DNA from: Pseudomonadota bacterium
GTDB lineage: Bacteria > Pseudomonadota > Alphaproteobacteria > Rhizobiales > Phreatobacteraceae
Assembly (NCBI GenBank): GCA_020161695.1
Contig: JAIUOO010000008.1
Location: 62,001 to 126,000, forward strand
Reading direction: 5' to 3'
DNA: 64,000 nucleotides
The position numbers and the translations under genes are program-made. This document shows positions 59,159-64,000 of this stretch, in pieces; position 1 is the first letter of the stretch, and each line of letters starts with the position of its first letter. Below the pieces are notes generated by a model. The model searched no databases and was not told where the DNA came from. It saw only the letters and a list, made by a program, of their open reading frames with translations.

Positions 59159-61186
59159 ATGGCTCAGGATCCAGTTCAGATGCCCGCCGCGAACGCGCCG
59201 CTGTTCAACAGTTCGCAGGCCGCCGAAGAGGCCGAGAATGCCGGCCTGAGCCCGGCCGCAGGTGCGACCTTCGGCGACATCGTCGCGGAGCGCTTCAACC
59301 GCCGCGACCTGATGCGCGGCCTGCTCGGCGTCGGCGCGATTTCCGCGACGCTCGGCCCCGCGGCCCTTGCCGAGGCGCAGCCCGCAGCGGCCAATCCGAC
59401 ACCCTCCTTCGCCTTCACCGAACTCTCCTCCCAGCCGACCGATCGGACCGAGGTGGCGGAAGGCTATCGCGCCGAGGTACTCATCCGCTGGGGCGACGCG
59501 GTCCTGCCGGAGGCGCCGGCCTTCGACCCGACGCGGCAGAGCGCGGCGTCGCAGGCTCGCCAGTTCGGCTACAACAACGATTATCTCGGCTATTTCCCGA
59601 TGCCCGGCGCGGCCAATGGCTCCCGGCACGGACTTCTGTGCGTCAACCACGAATATACCAACGAGGAACTGATGTTCCCCGGCCTCGGCCGGCAGGACGC
59701 CGGCGGACCGCTCGGCCGGCAGCGTGCCTTTGCCGGCATGACCGCCGAACTCGCCGCCGTCGAGATGATGGCGCATGGCGGCTCGGTGCTGGAGGTCCGC
59801 CGCGACGGCGAATCCTGGGCCGTGGTGGCGGGTTCGCGCTACGCCCGCCGCATCACCGCCCATACCGAAATGGAGATCACCGGGCCGGCTGCCGGCCATC
59901 CCCGGATGCGGACGGCCGCCGACCCGGCCGGCCGCCGCGTGCTCGGCATGCTCAACAACTGCGCCGGCGGGCGGACGCCCTGGGGCACCTGGCTGACCTG
60001 CGAGGAGAACGTCAACGGCTACTTCTCCGGCCGCCTCCCCGAGGGCCATGCCGAGACCGCCAACTACCGCCGCATGGGCATTCCCGGCCGCTGGATGAAC
60101 TGGGGCGACTACGAGGCCCGCTTCGATGTCGCGAAGGAACCGAACGAGGCCAACCGCTTCGGCTGGGTGGTCGAGATCGATCCCTTCGACCCCAATTCCG
60201 TGCCGAAGAAGCGCACCGCGCTCGGCCGTTTCAAGCACGAAGGCGCTGCCGGCATCACCGCGCGGTCGGGCCAGTATGTCCTCTACTCCGGCGACGACGA
60301 GCGCTTCGACTACGTCTATCGCTTCGTCACCGAGGGCCGCGTCTCGGGCGAGCGCGCCCGCGACATGACGCTGCTCGACGCCGGCACGCTGTCGGTTGCC
60401 CGCTACAATGCCGACGGCACCGGCGACTGGCTGCCGCTGGTCTTCGGCGAGGGCCCGCTCACCCCGGCCAACGGCTTCCACAGCCAGGCCGACGTGGTGA
60501 TCGAGGCGCGCCGGGCCGGCGACCTCCTTGGCGCCACCCGCATGGACCGCCCGGAGGACGTCGAGGCCAACCCGGCGACCGACAAGGTCTACGTCATGCT
60601 CACCAACAACAACCGCCGCACGGCGGAACAGGTGAACCCGGCCAATCCGCGCGCCGACAACCGCTTCGGCCACATCGTGGAGATGCTCCCCGACAACCGC
60701 GATCACACCGCGCCGCGCTTCACCTGGGACATCCTCGTGCGCTGCGGCGATCCGGCGCTGGCGGTGGTCGGCGCGACGTTCAACAGCCGGACCTCGAAGG
60801 ACGGCTGGTTCGGCATGCCGGACAATTGCGCCATCGACGCCGACGGCCGTCTGTGGGTCGCCACCGACGGCAACACACCCGGTCGCACGCAGCGCAACGA
60901 CGGCGTGTGGGCGATGGAGACCGAAGGCGCGGCGCGCGGCGCGTCGAAGCTGTTCTTCAAATGCCCGTTCGGCGCCGAACTCTGCGGCCCGGAATTCACG
61001 CCGGACGGCGAGACGTTCTTCGTCGCGATCCAGCACCCCGGCGAGACCGACCCGGAGGATCCGAGCGCCGCGCCGGCCACCTACGAGAACCCGTCGACCC
61101 GCTGGCCGGACTTCAGACCGGACATGCCGCCGCGGCCATCGATCGTCGCGATCACCCGGCGCGGCGGCGGCAAGATCGGAACTTGA
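59159..61186 (+). CDS. PhoX-family phosphatase (DUF839)
   Basis: 675 residues from ATG 59159 (an ATG at 59150 adds three). After a 45-residue N-region comes a Tat signal FNRRDLMRGLLGVGAIS, an unusually internal position. The long beta-propeller shows PhoX hallmarks: CVNHEYTNEELMFPG, WGTWLTCEENVNG (Cys/Glu at the Fe-Ca site), GRFKHEGAAG and DNCAIDADGRLWVATDGN. PhoX is a periplasmic/secreted, calcium- and iron-dependent alkaline phosphatase for phosphate scavenging; the present protein is a family member whose substrate is not proven. No Pho box was recognised upstream. Confidence 0.85.
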   Translation: MAQDPVQMPAANAPLFNSSQAAEEAENAGLSPAAGATFGDIVAERFNRRDLMRGLLGVGAISATLGPAALAEAQPAAANPTPSFAFTELSSQPTDRTEVAEGYRAEVLIRWGDAVLPEAPAFDPTRQSAASQARQFGYNNDYLGYFPMPGAANGSRHGLLCVNHEYTNEELMFPGLGRQDAGGPLGRQRAFAGMTAELAAVEMMAHGGSVLEVRRDGESWAVVAGSRYARRITAHTEMEITGPAAGHPRMRTAADPAGRRVLGMLNNCAGGRTPWGTWLTCEENVNGYFSGRLPEGHAETANYRRMGIPGRWMNWGDYEARFDVAKEPNEANRFGWVVEIDPFDPNSVPKKRTALGRFKHEGAAGITARSGQYVLYSGDDERFDYVYRFVTEGRVSGERARDMTLLDAGTLSVARYNADGTGDWLPLVFGEGPLTPANGFHSQADVVIEARRAGDLLGATRMDRPEDVEANPATDKVYVMLTNNNRRTAEQVNPANPRADNRFGHIVEMLPDNRDHTAPRFTWDILVRCGDPALAVVGATFNSRTSKDGWFGMPDNCAIDADGRLWVATDGNTPGRTQRNDGVWAMETEGAARGASKLFFKCPFGAELCGPEFTPDGETFFVAIQHPGETDPEDPSAAPATYENPSTRWPDFRPDMPPRPSIVAITRRGGGKIGT

Positions 61187-61265
61187 GGCACTTTCAAGCT
61201 AAGCGGGCACCGGTTCGCGGGAAGCAACGCGCGCGGACAGCGCGCAAAATGCGAGCCGACAGAGT

Positions 61266-61297
61266 ATCAGGGCGAACCCGATGGAGTTCGCTCTGAT
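61266..61297. repeat. Inverted repeat between convergent genes
   Basis: ATCAGGGCGAAC (61266-61277) pairs with GTTCGCTCTGAT (61286-61297), 12 positions with one wobble, 8-base loop. No T-run. Could be a terminator hairpin or a REP-like element; it just overlaps the stop of the hydrolase gene. Confidence 0.5.
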
Positions 61298-62115
61298 CAG
61301 GCGAGGTCCAGGAGCGCGCGGGTCAGCGCGCCATCCTCTGTCCGCATCGCGTCGAGGATCGAGAAGTGGTCCGCCCCCTCCACCGGCAGCAGCGGCCCCG
61401 CCGCGCCGTTGCGCTGCCGCGCCGCGTGCATGGCGTGCGAATTGGCGACGAGCGCCGGCAGTTCGAGCGCTCCGTAAGTGATGGCGAGGGGCTTCATGAC
61501 CGGCGGCCGCCGCAGCGGCGACAGGTCCGCGATCTCGGTCATGGTCAGCTTCAGCTTCTCGTCGAGATAGGTGTCGCGCAGCGGCGCCAGCTCGAAAATC
61601 CCGGAAATGGCGAGGCCCGCCTTCACCGCAAGGTGCGGCAGGGCCATGGCGGCAAGATGCCCGCCGGCCGACCATCCCGACACGATCAACGGACCCGTGA
61701 CACCATGGCGCGCGCCGTTGGCCGCCAGCCAGTCAAGCGCGGCGCCGCATTCGGCGACGATGTCGGCGAGTGAGGCCTCAGGCGCCAGCGTGTAGCCGGG
61801 AATGGCGATCGACCAGCCATGCGCCGCCACGCCCTCGCCCAGCACGGCGAACATCTCGCGCGAGTTCCGCATCCAGTAGCCGCCGTGAAAATAGACGAGG
61901 CAGGGCGCGCCGGGAACGGTCCCGGGAAAGAGATCGATCCGGTTCCGCTCGCGTGGGCCGTAGGCGAGATCCATCGTCGCGCCATGACGGGCCCGGATGG
62001 CCGCGGATTCCTCCGTCCAGCGCGCGAACTTCTCCACCCAGCCCGGCACGGCCTGGCCGTTATTGTAGGCGGCATCGCGAATGTCCTGCGGGACGGGCGA
62101 GACATCGATGGACAT
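61297..62115 (-). CDS. Alpha/beta hydrolase, kynurenine-formamidase-like
   Basis: 272 residues, cytosolic. Oxyanion motif YFHGGYWMRNS, nucleophile elbow VSGWSAGGHLA with the catalytic Ser, acidic region near YGALELPA, and late His in GADHFSILD. The HGGYW and GWSAGG pattern matches bacterial/yeast arylformamidase-type esterases. The substrate is unproven; other esterases share the fold. Convergent with PhoX. Confidence 0.8.
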   Translation of the reverse strand: MSIDVSPVPQDIRDAAYNNGQAVPGWVEKFARWTEESAAIRARHGATMDLAYGPRERNRIDLFPGTVPGAPCLVYFHGGYWMRNSREMFAVLGEGVAAHGWSIAIPGYTLAPEASLADIVAECGAALDWLAANGARHGVTGPLIVSGWSAGGHLAAMALPHLAVKAGLAISGIFELAPLRDTYLDEKLKLTMTEIADLSPLRRPPVMKPLAITYGALELPALVANSHAMHAARQRNGAAGPLLPVEGADHFSILDAMRTEDGALTRALLDLA

Positions 62116-62210
62116 GATCGGAGCCTGACTGCTGACACGGCGGTTGCCGGACGAGACTAGGCTGACGCGCAGCCGCCGTGGAACCCCGCCCGCTCACAAG
62201 GAACGCCCCG

Positions 62211-62603
62211 ATGACGCAAGCCTCCTTCGCCGCGCAAGACCATCCGATCGTCTCGCCCTATGTCATGGCGAGGGACGCCGGCGCCCTCATCGACTTCCTG
62301 CGGCAGATATTCGGCGCCGAGGTGCTGATGAACCTTCCGCGCGAGGACGGTTCGGTCCTGCATGCTTCCGTCAGAATCGGCGACAGCGTCGTGATGCTCG
62401 CCGATGCGACGGCGGAGTTCCCGGCCTCCCCCGTCTGGCTCCACGTCTATGTCCCGGACGTCGATGCGACCTACGCCAAGGCCCTGGCGGCTGGCGCGAC
62501 CAGCGCGCAGGAGCCTTCGGAAAAAGGCGATGGCGACCGGCGCGGCGGCTTCACCGACGCCTCCGGCAATACGTGGTGGATCGCCACCCATGTCGGGCGC
62601 TGA
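62211..62603 (+). CDS. VOC family protein (glyoxalase/PhnB-like)
   Basis: 130 residues, ATG 62211 with AAGGA 8 bases upstream. Two beta-alpha-beta-beta-beta modules of the vicinal-oxygen-chelate fold: [55 protein letters not shown] and FTDASGNTWWIATHV. PhnB-like proteins of this kind have no settled function; metal-binding residues are not all clear. Terminator-like hairpin downstream is shared with rpsI. Confidence 0.8.
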   Translation: MTQASFAAQDHPIVSPYVMARDAGALIDFLRQIFGAEVLMNLPREDGSVLHASVRIGDSVVMLADATAEFPASPVWLHVYVPDVDATYAKALAAGATSAQEPSEKGDGDRRGGFTDASGNTWWIATHVGR

Positions 62604-62633
62604 TGCCGGGCGCTGACGCCGCCTCCAAACGAA

Positions 62634-62658
62634 AAAGCCGGGCACGAGGCCCGGCTTT
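62634..62658. terminator. Terminator of rpsI (bidirectional)
   Basis: AAAGCCGGGC/GCCCGGCTTT, 10-bp stem, loop ACGAG; on the minus strand followed by TTTTTCG. 25 bases past the rpsI stop. Confidence 0.88.
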
Positions 62659-62682
62659 CCCGAAGATCGGTACGAGACGCGA

Positions 62683-63159
62683 TCAGCGCTTCGAGAACTG
62701 GAAGGAACGACGGGCCTTGGCCTTGCCGTACTTCTTGCGCTCGACCACGCGGCTGTCGCGGGTCAGGAAGCCGCCGCGCTTCAGCGCGCCGCGCAGGTCC
62801 GGCTCGTAGTAGGTCAGAGCCTTGGAGATGCCGTGGCGCACCGCGCCGGCCTGGCCCGAAAGCCCGCCGCCGGCAACCGTGACGTTGATGTCGTACTGCG
62901 AGTCGCGGCCGACGAGGACCAGCGGCTGCTTCAACAGCATGCGCAGAACCGGACGAGCGAAATAGACTTCGAGCGTGCGGTCGTTGACGGTGATCTTGCC
63001 GGAGCCGGGCTTCACCCAGACGCGGGCAACCGCGTCCTTGCGCTTGCCGGTGGCATAGGCGCGGCCCTGCTTGTCGAGCTTCTGAACATGCCGGGGGGCA
63101 TCGGCTGCCGCCGGCTTCAGGGCCGCGAGGCCCTCGAGGGACGAAACGGTCTCAGCCAT
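62683..63159 (-). CDS. rpsI: 30S ribosomal protein S9
   Basis: 158 residues. S9/S16e family; [25 protein letters not shown] and [10 protein letters not shown] signatures, and the C-terminal [13 protein letters not shown] tail whose basic end contacts P-site tRNA. The N-terminal 30 residues ([10 protein letters not shown]...) are an alphaproteobacterial extension. Two bases after rplM; the two form the standard rplM-rpsI operon. Confidence 0.98.
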   Translation of the reverse strand: MAETVSSLEGLAALKPAAADAPRHVQKLDKQGRAYATGKRKDAVARVWVKPGSGKITVNDRTLEVYFARPVLRMLLKQPLVLVGRDSQYDINVTVAGGGLSGQAGAVRHGISKALTYYEPDLRGALKRGGFLTRDSRVVERKKYGKAKARRSFQFSKR

Positions 63160-63161
63160 CG

Positions 63162-63623
63162 TCAGGCCCTCACGTTCTTGGTGTTCATGATGCCGACGTC
63201 GAGGACGGCCGGCGACTGGGCCTCGTGCGGATGCTTGTCGCCGCCATAGACGCGCAGGTTCGACATCTGCTGCCGGCCGAGCGGGCCGCGCGGGATCATG
63301 CGCTCCACGGCCTTCTCGACGATGCGCTCGGGGAACTTGCCGTCGCGAATGGTCTTCGCGATGCGCTCCTTGATGCCGCCGGGATAGCCGGTGTGATGGT
63401 AGTAGGCCTTCTGGTCCCACTTGCGGCCGGTGAAAACCACCTTGTCCGCATTGATGATGATGACATTGTCACCGCAATCGACATGGGGGGTATAGGTGGC
63501 CTTGTGCTTGCCGCGCAGGCGCATCGCCACGATCGTCGCGAGGCGGCCGACAACCAGGCCCTTCGCGTCGATCAGAACCCACTTCTTGTCGACCTCGGCG
63601 GGTTTCGCCACATAGGTCTTCAT
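63162..63623 (-). CDS. rplM: 50S ribosomal protein L13
   Basis: 153 residues, early-assembling 50S protein. Signature [42 protein letters not shown] and [18 protein letters not shown]. First gene of the rplM-rpsI operon with a strong promoter upstream. Confidence 0.98.
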   Translation of the reverse strand: MKTYVAKPAEVDKKWVLIDAKGLVVGRLATIVAMRLRGKHKATYTPHVDCGDNVIIINADKVVFTGRKWDQKAYYHHTGYPGGIKERIAKTIRDGKFPERIVEKAVERMIPRGPLGRQQMSNLRVYGGDKHPHEAQSPAVLDVGIMNTKNVRA

Positions 63624-63688
63624 GGTCGTGTCTTCCGGGTTGGGAGAAATCCGAGCGGCGAACCGGAGCCGGCAGCCGCGTCGAGAGG

Positions 63689-63717
63689 GCTATAGGCGAG
63701 CGCGGATCGCGCGTCAA
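63689..63717 (-). promoter_or_regulatory. Strong sigma70 promoter of rplM-rpsI
   Basis: TTGACG (63712-63717), 17-base spacer, TATAGC (63689-63694). Initiation near 63682 gives a leader of about 60 bases before rplM. An AT-rich tract (63720-63790) upstream could act as an UP element. Confidence 0.8.
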
Positions 63718-63824
63718 CGCAGATTCGTATCGATTTACCTATATTTATCAATGGCTTATAATTTTGGTATTATAGCACCATCGTTTTTGTTGCGATTTCG
63801 CAGTCGGTTAGGCGGTGCGGCGGC

Positions 63825-64000
63825 CTAGCGGGGGATCACTGTCTGGCCCGTGGCCCTCCGCGTCTCCCAGCCCTCCCGTTCGAGTTCAGGCACCTCCTGC
63901 TCGTCCATCGGATAGCCGAGGCAGAGATAGGCGACGAACCGCCAGCTTGCGGGCAGGTCGAGCGCGCTCGTCACAGCCGCGGGCTCGAGGATCGAAACCC
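63825..64000 (-). CDS. bluB: Nitroreductase-family protein, C-terminal fragment (BluB-like)
   Basis: The last 58 codons of a gene that enters from the right edge. FVAYLCLGYPMDEQEVPELER-type ending (only part quoted), with VSILEPAAVTSAL upstream, matches the C-terminus of 5,6-dimethylbenzimidazole synthase, which makes the lower ligand of vitamin B12 from FMN. Only a fragment is visible, so another nitroreductase-like protein is possible. Confidence 0.65.
   Translation of the reverse strand, partial: VSILEPAAVTSALDLPASWRFVAYLCLGYPMDEQEVPELEREGWETRRATGQTVIPR

Overview
This window is high-GC chromosomal DNA of an alphaproteobacterium, most likely of the order Hyphomicrobiales (Rhizobiales). I infer this from gene content and order: tpiA/ppiD/trp; tRNA-Leu-tig-clpP-clpX-lon-hupB-tRNA-Val; a 14-gene nuo operon followed by birA, RNase J, methylmalonyl-CoA epimerase, DUF1467 and proS; nnr-glnB-glnA; a phasin; and a BluB-like C-terminus. 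The species cannot be fixed from sequence alone. Nearly all of it is core, vertically inherited DNA. I see no transposase, integrase, prophage or CRISPR array.

Layout. 1-3004 (minus): pyrG (partial), secG, an MdtD-like MFS pump and tpiA. 3196-9056 (plus): ppiD followed by trpE-trpG-trpD-trpC. 9235-20260: accessory and housekeeping genes, namely a TadG-like vWA pilus protein, a phasin, a SPOR-domain D,D-carboxypeptidase, a vWA/DnaJ-like pair, an AT-richer orphan membrane protein, a secreted kelch protein, a guanidinium exporter under a guanidine-II riboswitch, two GNAT acetyltransferases, proS, and a probable unassigned structured RNA ending at a strong terminator. 20304-39982 (minus): nuoA-N with three extra small genes inside it, then birA, rnj, mce and DUF1467, about 20 kb that could be one transcription unit. 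40136-45302: an outer-membrane protein, a small ORF, tRNA-Asp, a chemoreceptor, an AbrB-type permease and tRNA-Val. 45487-53234 (minus): hupB, lon, clpX, clpP, tig and tRNA-Leu, the protein quality-control cluster. 53357-64000: a multicopper-oxidase-like protein with two of its four copper motifs degenerate, nnr, sigma54-driven glnB-glnA, a PhoX-like phosphatase, a formamidase-like hydrolase, a VOC protein, rplM-rpsI and the end of a bluB-like gene.

How the genes work together. The nuo operon makes respiratory complex I. tig, ClpXP, Lon and HU form the folding and proteolysis block. PII and glutamine synthetase are read together from a -24/-12 promoter for nitrogen control. trpEGDC make tryptophan. 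The exporter near 16.7 kb is controlled in cis by a two-hairpin guanidine sensor. Several vegetative promoters (rplM, gdx, the tRNAs) share a TTGNNN-N17-TANNNN pattern, which helped place transcription starts.

The most interesting items are the guanidine-II riboswitch, the unassigned RNA at 19971-20172, the His/Asp-rich loop in NuoL, the extended NuoE and extra nuo-operon genes, the degenerate copper oxidase, and the AT-rich orphan at 14536-15378. I found no convincing wholly new multi-gene system.
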